This document shows, piece after piece, positions 36,675 to 47,827 of a DNA stretch of 64,000 bases (the stretch's first letter is position 1; the number at the start of each line of letters is the position of its first letter). Source of the DNA: Erythrobasidium yunnanense (lineage: Eukaryota; Basidiomycota; Cystobasidiomycetes; Erythrobasidiales; Erythrobasidiaceae). The position numbers and the translations under genes are program-made. The notes under the pieces are model-generated. The model did no database searches. It was given only the letters and a program-made list of their open reading frames with translations, and had not been told where the DNA came from. The stretch is taken from NCBI GenBank assembly GCA_001600175.1, contig BCJC01000003.1, positions 1,860,001-1,924,000 on the forward strand, in the 5' to 3' direction.

Positions 36675-39600
36675 CTAGGCATCGTCATGCTGTTCGAAAT
36701 ATCTCGCAAACATCGCTTCCGATGACAGATGAGTCTTGACTACTGAGTGAACGTGGAAGAGAAGTCGAGGGAACCGCCTTGTAAAGTAAGTAAGAAACGC
36801 GCCCGGCGGTTCGCCCAAGCTTTTCCGCACGTTGTCGGGGAGATCTTGATAGTGATTCCGCTAGACAGTGTAAGAAGCCTGATCAGCGTTTCGCATTCTC
36901 GCAGTTGAGATTAGACTGACCTTATTCCTGATGACGCGTAGCAAGTCTCTGACGCTCCCAGCATCGTATTTGCGATACTTCCCAAGATTGTCTACCAAAT
37001 TTCGATCTAAGCTATTCTTGAGCCAGTCCTTACCGACAATATCCTCTGCGACACTTTCGAGTTCACACAATGTGAAGGAAGATTCGCGGTCCATGATCTC
37101 GAAGCGATCGCTTGCGTCGCACAAGAATTGTAAGGCCGTGTGGGCTGGCCAGAAGAGTGGGTCAGCAAGTATGTCTGAAGCCGTGGGTCTGTTCAGAAAT
37201 GACAGTCAGCTACTTATCGTGAGTACGCCATTTAAGTATGGCTTACCGTAAGCGCGGATCTGCATAGCACATGCTCCTAATGAGCTGTTCGGCCTCATAT
37301 TGACCTTCGGTCATAACGGATAAGCTTTCCAAGAACATCTTGTCGTTGAGTATGTTCATTTCACGCTCGTATCTACTGCCAAAGGGATGGTCTCCGTTAG
37401 TGAGGACGAAGAAGAAGATGCATCCAAGGGAGAATATATCGATCGATCTAGTAAGTTTTCGACCCTTCTGTTCCGCAGTAGCCGAAAGGGCAGCTATTGT
37501 TGACGTGGATGCGGTGGAGCCGCCATTGCTGCTGTGATTGGTACCAGCTTCTTTCGTCTGTTCTCCTGAGCCTGATCCTTCTCCATCGGTGTTGACCAGG
37601 TCATTCGTGTCGACCTCGCCCCGGAGGACTTCTGGAGCTCGGTAACCGAAACTACCGGGTGCGTTCATGCCGCCTCCTCTTACAGACTGCAAGAAGCTGC
37701 TCTCGTCCAAGTCCAGTTTCTTGCATAGGCCAAAATCAGAGATGACGAGACGTAGCGGGGTTGCCGAAGCTACGAGTATATTCTGCGGTTTGAGATCTCG
37801 ATGTATGATCTTGAGCTTATGAAGGTGCGTGAGACCTCTCGTGATTTGCTTCAACGCTTTCAACGAATCGAAGGAGGCGGTAAGAGCAGCGAAGTCTTTG
37901 GGCTTGTCGATGACATCGTAGAGCGATGCTATGCACTCTTCAAGGGCAATATAGAGGAAGTTGTCGTGTTGTTCCTTGCAGTAGTAGCGACTGTGTAACA
38001 CAATTAGCCAAGAGAGCTATAGAGCCAGAGATTGACTCACATGACGTTGGTGTGCACATCGCTCTCCTGCAAGAGCTTGACCTCGTGTGTTGCGACAGTC
38101 ACGAAATCCTTGAGCAGACGCTTGACCGCAACTGCTCGGCCTTGGAAAGTTCCTTTGAGAACGACTGTTCCGTGCGACCCATAGCCTATACAAGCGACTT
38201 CAGCTTATGCTATACTTTGATTCTATAGGCATGTCCAGACTTACCGATGATCTTGTCCGAAACGATGAGGGAGCCTACTTTTCCAGCGATATCCTTGTCT
38301 TGATCGACCACCGCATGCGCAGAAGGAGCTGCGACTTTCTGCTCCGCGTCTTGCTCGTCCACAGGTGACACAGCCTGAGTGGCATGCCTAGCTGCCGGCC
38401 GCTTCCCTCTCTTCCGGCGTCTGCCTTTCTTTCGATTGGCAGGTGCGTCTTTCATGTCATTGTCGCCTTCATCATCACTTTCGCCTTCATTGGCGTCTGG
38501 TACTGCTTCTGGAGGGGATGGAGCCTCTTCTAGCCCTTTCTGAACGGCTACGTTGCCGTTTGGTAGCTCGGATGTTGAAGAGGAGGATGAAGAGGTACGC
38601 TTGAAGTCGGGCAGGATGGGAGGGGGCAGGAGAGCGCCATCTAATGGCGATTCTACAATATTTTGGCCGGAAGGCGCAGGTTCTAAATGAGGTGAAGGAG
38701 GCGGAAGCGCTGGGAGAGCTTTCTCTACTGACGGTGAAGCTACATGTCGCTTGTACCCACCGGGAATGTAAACCTCACTTGAATCCTTTTCGCTCATCAA
38801 GAACGGTTTCCTGCTGTTTGCTTGACTGGTAGACCCATTCTCAGAGGAAGACGAAGATGCTCGCGAGGTATTCTGGCTCTCGGAAACTTCTGGAACCTGA
38901 TTACTATCCTGCTCTTGTTTGCTGCTGAAGTCAAAGAGGTTCTTCTTGCGACCTTTGCCTTTCTTCTTATTCGCTGAGGCACCATGCTTCGGTGAGATCT
39001 TCGCCTTCCGTGTACTGAGGTAGTAGTACACCATAGCTAGACAGATGCCGACTACAGCTATGCTTTTCACCACAACCCAAGTCGTCTGGCTGGCTTCTGA
39101 AGCTGGCAGACTTGGTGATGTAGGCTTGTGTGGTCCGCCATCTGATGGGAGACTTCTAGCGTTGTCCGAGGGTGTAGAAGGAGCGGGATCGATACCCAGC
39201 CGTTCTGGCCGAGGATCAATGGTCTTTCCTGAATCTATGGGTTCTTCTATCTTGTGTGAGCCTATAAGGCGTCCTTCTCCCACACTGTCGGAATCACCTT
39301 CAATGGCTGGCTTTGCGAAAATAACAAGTGGGTAGTGCCAATTTGCCATTGCGAAGTATTGAGGATTCTCATTATCGTCTGATCCCGTAGCTATCTGGCC
39401 TATGAAGGTTGTAGGACCCATACTCTGGATAGCCATGAATTCGTGGTGGAGGGTAGATGTGAAGTGCGGGTGGGGCACAAGATTAGGCTGTCCTCTGTTC
39501 TGTTGCTGCCGTTGCTCGGACTGATCCAGTGAAGGGACGCCAGATGAGGCGGTATTCGGCAGGACTGGGTAGACGATATCGTACACACCTATGATGGGCT

Positions 39601-40834
39601 GAGCGAATCGATTGCTCCAAATGAGTTGACCTCCTACATCTCCGGAGAAACAGACCAATCGACCGTCCACCATAGGCTGTATATATCGCCCATCAGGAGA
39701 ATTCGTGAAAGCGTGGTCATTGGCATCTGACTTCGAGGCAGACGGGGGCGGACCTGAAGAAGGAGAAGGAGATTTGAGAGACGATGGTCCGTATGAAGTA
39801 AATGAGAGAGTTTGTAGCAGCCCTTGCGTCTTCGAATAGATCGAGATATGATAGTCTGTCCGGCCGAGGTAGAGCAAGTCGCTCGGCCTGTTCTCGATAG
39901 CATCACCGTCCGGTACACTCCCAAGTGTCGCATTCAGAGACGGCGAGCTAGGTGGTCTTAACCAATCACACCATCCTACTTCTGGTCCGAACACGCCCAC
40001 CAACTTGCCTGAGGCCAAGTCTACGCCCACAAGCCTAGTCTCCTTCTTTCCCACAAACAGCTTGCCATCATTATTACTGTTATTCGAACCGGTGGGATCG
40101 TTCGGAAAGCTGAATGGCGATAGCTCAACGAGCTGAGTGATAGATAGGGGAAGCTTGTTGACCTTGCCGGATGAGCGATGATAGACGTATATATCTCCAG
40201 CAGAGTGAGGTTCTATGATGTATATCTCGTCTTCTTCTTCGGTATTGTTGCTATCTACGGCAGAAGGCCGAGAAGCAGCGGATGGTGAATCATCGTTGGC
40301 ATTGCTGCTGCGATTCAAAGCTGATCTCGCCTGTGACTTCACGAGAGGGTTGCGAAGGATCTCCTGACGCTGCGACTGCTCGTTGTCATCGTGTACTGTC
40401 CATACCCATAACCCCGAATCTCGCTTTACTGCGTGGATAGCGCCGTCCACGCCAACGACCAGGGCGATGTCCGCGAGGTATTGAGTGTCTTCAAGACCAG
40501 CGTGCGAACCTTCTGGCCCATCTCTATCGCCTTTATCGTCGCTGTGCGTAGTCAGCTTTCGGTCCTTCGCGGTGCCGGCATTGAAGTGGAATTTGCTGAG
40601 GGCGTCGTTAATGTTTAGGGTATCAGTATTGCTGTTACTACTGCTACTCCCAGTCCTCGCTGTCAGCTCATTGCTGCTTGGTTCTTGCTGGATGAAACGC
40701 GGTTTTGCTGCGACGAGCTGGAGCTGGGCCAGCAGGACGACGGCGACCAGAAGAGTTACGGCGAACAGAGTACTGCCATGATTCTTGACGTTATTACGAT
40801 GCTGCGTTGTCGATGTCGCGCTGCTTCCATGCAT
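36675..40834 (-). CDS. IRE1: ER stress sensor kinase/endoribonuclease IRE1 (1310 aa)
   Basis: Five exons: 38245-40834, 38041-38185, 37247-37990, 36921-37188 and 36675-36860. A signal peptide (LFAVTLLVAVVLLAQLQLVA) leads a luminal domain with PQQ-like beta-propeller repeats (ADIALVVGVDGAIHAVKRDS). A transmembrane segment at about residues 582-605 (VVVKSIAVVGICLAMVYYYL) follows, then a disordered linker. The kinase shows GYGSHGTVV, IIHRDLKPQNIL (about 977), ISDFGLCKK (about 998) and YRAPEVL, with an insert of about 45 residues before SIDIFSLGC. The KEN RNase domain ends the protein (KYRKYDAGSVRDLLRVIRNK, PPGAFLTYFTRRFPRLLFHV). IRE1 splices HAC1/HXL1 mRNA in the unfolded protein response. Confidence 0.96.
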
Positions 40835-40916
40835 GGAGCATTTCTTTGTTTCGATATCGAACTCTGCCAAACTTGCTTGATTCCTGACGATTGAAAAACA
40901 AGTTCAAGTATCTACG
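40835..40916. promoter_or_regulatory. 82-bp bidirectional promoter IRE1 / CHS7
   Basis: Only 82 bases lie between the start codons of IRE1 (-) and CHS7 (+). Core promoters and 5' UTRs must overlap or extend into coding sequence. A TGACG core occurs at 40885-40889, which could be a bZIP half site, but such a short match is weak evidence. Confidence 0.6.
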
Positions 40917-42238
40917 ATGGGATTCAGTTTCGGTTCCTTCGATGAGATCTGCCAGACGGCTGCGCTGATACCGTGCGCTCTGCTGGGAGGGGATCAGGGT
41001 ATCGAGCCACGGTGCTACGCCAGGAATGTCGAGATCAACAGTACGATACTGTTCCAGCCTGGTTAGTTCTAACGCCAAACGACAACAACGACGCTGTTTC
41101 TCGATGGATTCTGATCCGTTTGATGCTTTTGGCGTTCCCCAGCGACCCTCATAGCGCACATCGCGGCCCTCATCATGACTGCAATCATGGTCTACCACAT
41201 ACGCAGCAAGTACACCGCTGTAGGACGTAAAGAAATGGTCTTCTTCTTCTACCTCTACGCGCTCCTCGAGCTGCTGGGCATCTTCCTCGATACTGCCATC
41301 ATACCTTTCTCGAGCCCCGTTTATCCGGTCAGTCTGCGCGTCCCATTCGCGTAGGTAACTCATGCTGCATACTGACTGTATCACTGTATCTTGGCAGTGG
41401 TTTGCGGCGGTCCACACGGGAGTTATGTGCGCGGCCTGCTGGGCGCTCATGCTCAACGGCTTTGTTGGGTTTCAATTTGCAGAAGATGGCACTCCTCTGT
41501 CGCTATGGGTGGGTGCATTGCCGGCACTCTCATGTAGAAGAATTGACTTATGTTGTTTGGCAGACCCTCCGCTTATCATCCCTCCTCATCTTCCTCGTCA
41601 CTGGCTTCGTTTCAGTCGCGACCTTCAAGAACATAGCCGGCATGTCCAACACCAAGCCCATCGCATTATGGATAGTGTACTACGCCTTCAACGCAGTGTG
41701 CATACTCCTGTATCTCGTCTCGCAGCTCGTGCTGGTGATACGGACGTTGGACGACAAATGGTGGCCAATCGGCAGTATCCTCTTCGGGCTGGGTTTCTTC
41801 ATCATTGGACAAGTGCTCGTCTACGCCTTCAGCGTCAGCATCTGTAATGCCATCAAGCACTACTTGGACGGTCTCTTCTTCGGCACGTTATGCACGCTAC
41901 TGAGCGTGATGATGATCTACAAGTACTACGATACGATCACAGCAGAAGATCTAGAGTTCTCAGTAGGAAGCAAGCAAGCCGTATGGGAGGTGAAAGAATC
42001 ACTATTGGGACCAAATGCAGGAAGCCACTTTGGTGGATTTAGTGGAGGAAACAGCCATGAAGACATGCTGCAGGAGGACGAGAGATACATGATGGATAAA
42101 CTGCCGGCTTTCTCGCACCCGCAAGCGCAGCAGGGCTACATTCAGAGACAGCAGATGCCCCAGATGCAATACCAGAATCAACAGCAAGGAGGGTATGCAG
42201 CGCAAGCATACCCACCGCAGAAGGGTGGGCAGTACTGA
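40917..42238 (+). CDS. CHS7: Chitin synthase export chaperone Chs7 (371 aa)
   Basis: Four exons: 40917-41061, 41143-41327, 41398-41508 and 41564-42238. The start [20 protein letters not shown] and [10 protein letters not shown] match Chs7 N-termini. Further family blocks are [52 protein letters not shown] and [17 protein letters not shown]. Seven membrane segments are expected. Chs7 is an ER-membrane chaperone needed for chitin synthase III to leave the ER. The C-terminal tail after the last TM is long and Gln- and Tyr-rich, and cytosolic. The close divergent pairing with IRE1 suggests coordinated expression with secretory capacity. Confidence 0.95.
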
Positions 42239-42513
42239 AGCAGACAAGTTTTCCGATATTCACCTTCGCTTTCTGCCAACCCTTTACGGACTTTACTTGG
42301 CGCCCCAGCACGTTTACGATCTCTGATGCCAACAGTATGTCATCTTGTTGTCTCGCAGTAGGAACACTTCGTACTATTTTCTTCCAGTGTAACAAAAGCA
42401 TACCTGGATTCCTGTATGTTACCACTTCTTTTCAGTAGAGACCCCACAACAGCTTCCGCCTAATGCATACAATACATCACGAGATTGCGCGTACCCCACC
42501 CTCTGACTACTGT
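42239..42513. other. Convergent intergenic CHS7 / NRK1
   Basis: Convergent stops about 275 bases apart. No coding frame; likely the 3' UTRs of both genes. Confidence 0.4.
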
Positions 42514-43653
42514 TCATCGCTCAAGAAAGCTTTGTATCGCACTACAGCTCCGCTCCAGCATCTGTTCCATGTCAAGTTTCCGCTCTTCGAGAAGTATGAT
42601 ACCTTGGCCAGCCGCAAGGTCGCCATTCTCTACATCCCCATCCTTGAAGTGCTTAGAATGCGCCTCGACATACGCTGGCCAGACTATCCTTTCAAACGTA
42701 TGCGGCGGGTCTTTCCAGAATGAGTTCTCAGCGATCTATCGCGAGATTACGCAGAACGAACAAGAAAAGTGGCGAAAGGAGAGTCAGTAGCTACCTGATC
42801 TCCAGAGATTGCCTGCGAAAAGGACACGACTTACACGCTCGTTTCGCTCGCTCCGCCGGCGATGTAGCACTTCTTTGCTTGATCGGATCAATAACCGGAC
42901 ATCGAGCAGATCGTATATGGTTGAGTTGTAGAACATCAAAAAGCCATCGATGAGAACGAAGGTCGTGTCATCTATGCTTGGCAGAGCAGAGAAGATGTCT
43001 GTCCATTTCGATATCCTGCCAATGAATCGCATTAAGATTTAGATCGAAGGAAAGTAGGCGGGAAGTAACGCACGTAGAGTCAGGCACTAGGACGGGTGTA
43101 AGTAGATTCAGATGCTCGTGAAAGCGCTTCAGATCCTTCAGCGAATCGCCCTGCTTCGCACTCTTGACGTCCTTGATAAAGCGGGGCCAGTCTATGCTGT
43201 CACCAGAACCAGCCTTGAATATGAATGCGAAGGATGATGCGTATGCAGACATACGCTGTCGCAGGCGCGTCCCAATCTTTCACTTTCCAGGTTGGATGTA
43301 CAGGGATGTCAGCTTCAGCCTTTTCAGTCAATACGATATAGGAGGAGTGGTGGAAGGAAATATTGAGAACTTTCAGAGGTAAGGAAATGTAGTCGACGTC
43401 AAGATGTCCTCACAGGCGCGTAATCATCCTGCAAACAAAGTGTAAGCTTCTGACTCGCAGATAGTCAAGAAAGGTATACCTGATGAAGCAGTAAGCATCT
43501 AGGCAACACCTTCACCAGATGTTTCGCCAAAGAAGTCTTTCCCGAGCATGATGCTCCTCTGTTCTCTTACGACTTGAGCTTTTCTGCATAACGTCCAGCT
43601 TCTGTTACAAGATGAACTGCTTACCCTACTCCTATCAGAACGACACGGCTCAT
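42514..43653 (-). CDS. NRK1: Nicotinamide riboside kinase (237 aa)
   Basis: Seven exons: 43625-43653, 43480-43558, 43414-43428, 43255-43319, 43074-43196, 42835-43015 and 42514-42735. The N-terminus MSRVVLIGVGGASCSGKTSL holds the Walker A P-loop. HQDDYAP supplies the conserved Asp pair, followed by HPTWKVKDWDAPATAIDWPR, TTFVLIDGFLMFYN, DLLDVRLLIRSS and FWKDPPHTFERIVWPAYVEA. These are the blocks of Nrk1-type kinases, which phosphorylate nicotinamide riboside with ATP to make NMN for NAD salvage. The acceptor of exon 7 could be at 42735 or 42726; both keep frame. Length matches the family. Confidence 0.93.
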
Positions 43654-43738
43654 TGCGATTCTGGCTGACGAGAAGTCGACATCTGCCAAAGCCCGGCTGC
43701 CACCCTGCTGTTGACCTTTCCACAACAAATGTGAAGCT

Positions 43739-44597
43739 ATGCCTACAAAGCGCACGAAAGCTGTTATACGATGCTGTTCCCTGGCGAAACAAGATAGCGA
43801 CCGTGAAGATGCATTTACCCATGTCTATCTCCTATGCCTACGGTCCGTGGATGTTCTCTGGCTCCTTGGACGTCGCAGCCGGCCTCTTTCTACTGCACCA
43901 GAAGCTTCTTTTGAAGATGTGCAGGCTCTACAAACGCTCCTAAAGCAGCTAGGCTTCGGCTCCTCCCTTATCAAGCTCGGCGATAGATTGCCTGCACAAT
44001 GCGACCTCTTCCTGAACGAGGATATCTCTATGTACAACGCCGACACATCTACTCCTGGCAGAGTATGCATACCGCTTGTTGAGCTCAACTGCAATACGTG
44101 GAAATGCAAAGACAGCTACTGCAGCGACGGGGATGCTCTACAAAAGGCTCTGCGCAACGTGCTATTCTACTATTGGCACATCCAGCACAAGGTCAAGTAC
44201 AGGAAAGAGATACCAGACCTGAGGGACAAGCGTCAAGGGTTCCTGGCACACTTTCGCGCCATTGCGGCCGATCATCGTGAGTTGCCTGGGCGCAAGTTGC
44301 CCTGAGGCTCTTTGATCTCAGCTGTCTCTCCTCTTCCCTCTTCAGGCTGCTCGCTAAACTGTGCACCGCGGCACGACTTCATCGAGGAGCATGGCGAACC
44401 GCCTAAGAAAAATGTCAAGAAAGCCAGAACACGTATGGTGCTTCAGCCTCTTCACGACACACCTTGTAATGTAAGTGACGTATACAACACTAAGCAGAGC
44501 ATCCGGACTGATCAATGCGCTACAGATTTTCTGCGCACCAGACGGTCGGGCCGCGCAGAGAGCCGAAAACCACATCGTCACGAAGACTGTGCTGTGA
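43739..44597 (+). CDS. Hypothetical protein (244 aa)
   Basis: Not recognised. Three exons, 43739-44276, 44346-44470 and 44526-44597, join in frame with good GTGAGT and GTAAGT donors. The N-terminal 60 residues are mixed. A region with SFEDVQALQTLLKQLGFGSS and IPLVELNCNTWKCKDSYC then suggests a folded domain with several Cys residues. After that comes a helical, basic segment (FYYWHIQHKVKYRKEIPDL) and a short tail. It is divergent from NRK1 with about 85 bases between starts. An alternative without the second intron would stop after HRELPGRKLP. Confidence 0.55.
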
Positions 44598-44915
44598 CTG
44601 TACCTGTACATCCTTCTGAGTCATCGACAATGCCAACGAGACATACCCTCCCAGAAAAGTCGCAGTACAGACACCGCCTTCGCGTTTGACATTTCAGAAG
44701 AATTGACGAGCTTGGTGCAGCCTCGCAGTCAGGGTGACTTTACTGCTGACAACTGATCAGGACGTACACACTTACCACAGCTGGGTACAGATGGATGTTG
44801 CGCCTCTATAGGCCATTCATAACAGAGTGAGCTGAATGCGCCTCATGAACGTGTAGGCTAGACTGACAAGCGCCATTGCACCAAGCAGAAAGCAATCATT
44901 GGATAAGCTTGAGGC

Positions 44916-46711
44916 ATGGTAAGGAGCATTTCCGCCGTAGTCGAATGTAGCCTCTGATGTTGGCTTTTGTGACAGGGAGCCGTCGCCGACAGTGCGGTCC
45001 TCACTTGGTTCTTAGGCATAGCTATAGCAGTAAGTTGAATAAGACGGTGTGTGTTGAGTATACAAGCTGATCGTCTCCCACAGATAAACGGTATAGTTGC
45101 GACTGTCAGTGCAAACAAGTGACCTTACTATCTGGAAATTAGCTGACTCTCTGACTGTTCTAGGTCTATGCACACTACTATATCGAACAGTTTCTCGATG
45201 ACCCGCCGTTACAAGGCGACTCTACCACGGTCTATTACAATGGTATGCTTCCCAACAAAGCACGATACCAAAGCTGAATATGCTATTAGCGGTATACGTA
45301 CGAGGGTTAGGCGTCTTTACAGCTCTTCTGGCTCTGATCTACGTCGGATGGGTGTACTTCGATTCGCGGCATACTTTCGAACCTGGCAAACGGCCAGGTG
45401 CAGGCGGCTTCTCTTTCGGCCGTCTACAAAGATCTCGTCTGCATGCTACATATGGAGTCGATGTAGAGAAGATTGAAGATGCAAACGAGAAGAAGAAGGT
45501 TATGGCTGCTCATCGAGGCAAATTGACGGGTCTGGCGGTCTTACTCTTCGTAATGTGGTTTGTCCCGGCCATATGTGAGCGATTACTTACATACAGTACA
45601 ATCAAGCTGATTCATATGGTGCAGTGTTCTTCGCGAAGGGCTGGCTGGTGAGTTCTCTGTCAAAGGCTGGGGCTTGTCTTGTCGAGCTGACGGACCGCTA
45701 TGCAGTTCAAATATCAGAAGAACGATAAATACGAGAAAGAGACCGATGGCACGATTTGCACGTTCAACAAAGACACCGAGACATGCAGAAAGGTGGAAGA
45801 AGCTGGAATCGCCACGATGTTTGAGCTGCTTTGGCTCTTTCTATACTTGATAGTATGCATCGTCGGTCAACAGTCTAAAGGTACGTATTCAAGAGACTCT
45901 TACTTGAGCGATGTTTCTCCGGCTAGACGTACTCGATGGATGCTGACTTGATTTGCGCCCTGCCCAGGTGTGGAAGTGGACGCAGTGTACAAGCGCCTAA
46001 AGGCAACAGCAGAGAAGAACGACAAAGAAGCAAAAGATAAGAAGAAAGCTCTAGAAGACGAAGCTGCAAAATCGAAGAAACTGGCAGATGACCTGAAATT
46101 GTTCCAGGGCCAGCTATCTCAAAGTACGGTCTGGAAGCCCGGCGATGACTTACCGTTCCCTAAGGATGGAAAACCCAAAGAAGCGCCGAAACCGCCTGGT
46201 CAGTTTGCATTTCATTAATCTGGTGAAGGCAATCTGACTAATTTTCTGCGAACCTCCATAGAGAAGAAGATGCCTAAACAGTGAGTCTTTATGCACGATA
46301 CGGTCGAGCAAAAACTGACCGAATGCTTTCCGTACACCTGCCAGCTGGACGATGCAGCAAGTCCGAGGACTGCCTACGAGTCCGAGCGTGGTAGTGCGGC
46401 ATGGCCTCACTCCAGGCTCAAGAGCACCTTTCGCAGGTGCCCGAAGTCCGTTATCGCCCCTGTTCCCTGGCTCTCCTCTGTCGCCCAGCCGGACCTCGCA
46501 TCACAGCCATCACAGTCACGGGCATAGTCATGGCTCACCTCACTCTCACAAACATGGACATGGGCATAGTCATGGTCATGCACATGGACATGGACACAGT
46601 CATAGCCATGGCTCAGGGCACAGTCACGGGCATTCGCATGATCATGGCTTGCTTCGGTCGCCGCACTCTCACTCACACTCTCACAAGCATCATCACCATC
46701 ACAAAAAGTAA
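44916..46711 (+). CDS. Four-TM membrane protein with histidine-rich C-terminal tail (418 aa)
   Basis: Ten exons join in frame: 44916-44918 (ATG only), 44976-45029, 45084-45104, 45164-45242, 45290-45574, 45625-45647, 45706-45880, 45968-46198, 46262-46280 and 46345-46711. Hydrophobic segments lie at VLTWFLGIAIAINGIVATVY, GLGVFTALLALIYVGWVYF, LTGLAVLLFVMWFVPAI and TMFELLWLFLYLIVCIVG. A Lys- and Glu-rich helix follows (VDAVYKRLKATAEKNDKEAK), then a Ser/Pro linker. The final 70 or so residues alternate His with Gly, Ser or Lys (HSHGHSHGSPHSHKHG and similar). His-rich tails usually bind zinc or other transition metals, as in ZIP and CDF transporters, but the membrane part matches neither. Family unknown. 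Confidence 0.8.
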
Positions 46712-46940
46712 GAGGAATGCTCTTCCAAACCTTTGCCAGGGTTGCGCGATAGTCTGTAGCTTCAGAGACCATTCGGCAGGATACGATCTGTATAAATAGT
46801 GCAAAGCCGGACGCGTACAAACATCTTGTTACGGACAGAGCCGTGTCTCTGAAATCTGTAGCAACGAAGAACACTTTGCATCAGATGCATGTACTTGGCT
46901 TCTTTCATCACCACCGACCGACCTAGAAGACTTCGCCAAA

Positions 46941-47471
46941 ATGGTAGGGCAATGCTTTCAAGTAGTCGCTACGCGTTCATAGCGCTAAGTAACGATGCTT
47001 CAGCTTATGTTCAGCGTCCTCAAGACGCTGACCGGGCAAGAAGTGATTGTCGAGCTCAAGAACGATTTGTCCATCAAGGGAACACTCAAGAGCGTTGATC
47101 AGTGTGTTACGGTCGTCTGAAATGACTGGGCGTATCTCATCAGGCCTCCTCTACGCCTGCAGATTCCTGAACATCAAGCTCGACGATATTGCTGTACAAA
47201 ACGCTGAGAGATACCCGCATCTGGCAAGCTGGACTCCTCGACGTCGATGACTTTGGCTCATGTATCCCGTGACTCTCACAGCTCGCCGTGCGCAACATGT
47301 TCATCCGAGGAAGCGTCGTTCGCTACGTCCAGCTACCGAAAGCAGCGGTCGATACGCAATTGCTGGAAGATGCGACAAGAAAAGGTGCGTGTATACCGAC
47401 AAAGCAGCATGTATAATATTCTGATGGTTCTCCCTGTGACTTCAGAGGCCGCAAATCAAGGGAAACGGTGA
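46941..47471 (+). CDS. LSM2: U6 snRNA-associated Sm-like protein LSm2 (96 aa)
   Basis: Five exons: 46941-46943 (ATG only), 47004-47101, 47163-47223, 47282-47384 and 47446-47471. The Sm1 motif is in FSVLKTLTGQEVIVELKNDL and SIKGTLKSVDQFLNIKLDDI. The Sm2 motif is in NMFIRGSVVRYVQLPKAAVD, followed by TQLLEDATRKE. LSm2 is shared by the nuclear Lsm2-8 ring on U6 snRNA and the cytoplasmic Lsm1-7 ring in mRNA decay. The length matches orthologues (about 95 aa). The first coding exon is a lone ATG followed by GTAGGG, and the intron 47224-47281 is GC-AG. MFSVLKTL resembles the usual MLFYSFFKTL start. Confidence 0.95.
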
Positions 47472-47827
47472 CAGCAATCTTTTGGACAAGTGTCTCTGTA
47501 CTATACCATGGACGACTACGATACTATATCTGAAGGGCTTCCACTGTGTTCTTACGTCGATAAAAGCGCTATACGCAGCCGCATTATCGAAGGCCTGGGT
47601 TATTGCGCAAAGGATCAGCACTCGTTTGAAAAGGGCGCAGCAGCGCTACGAGCGTTGTATTCTAGAGCTTGAGGTGAAGCATGATGATAATGCTACCTGT
47701 CCCTTGCGATTTACGCTGTCTACAAATCCGCACCTATCTTGCCTTTGCTCCATCAAGTCATCAGTTTCCTTGCGTCTACCGATGCCCGTTCATTCGTAAA
47801 TCCTCAAGTATCTGATATACCATCACT
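47472..47827. other. Intergenic LSM2 / arrestin-like
   Basis: About 356 bases. A 60-codon frame at 47490-47672 starts right after the LSM2 stop, but it has no motif and no splice continuation. It is more likely 3' UTR and promoter sequence. Confidence 0.4.

Noticed and set aside
46500-46705. CRISPR-like or satellite array
   Set aside because: The repeat is of short codon words (cat, cac, ggc) within a coding frame, without uniform spacers.
46407-46874. Minus-strand frame rich in Val, His and Asp over the His-tail exon
   Set aside because: It is the complement of the tandem His codons. The plus-strand tail joins in frame to nine upstream exons.
47490-47672. Small ORF right after LSM2
   Set aside because: 60 codons without motif or splice partners, in the expected LSM2 3' UTR.
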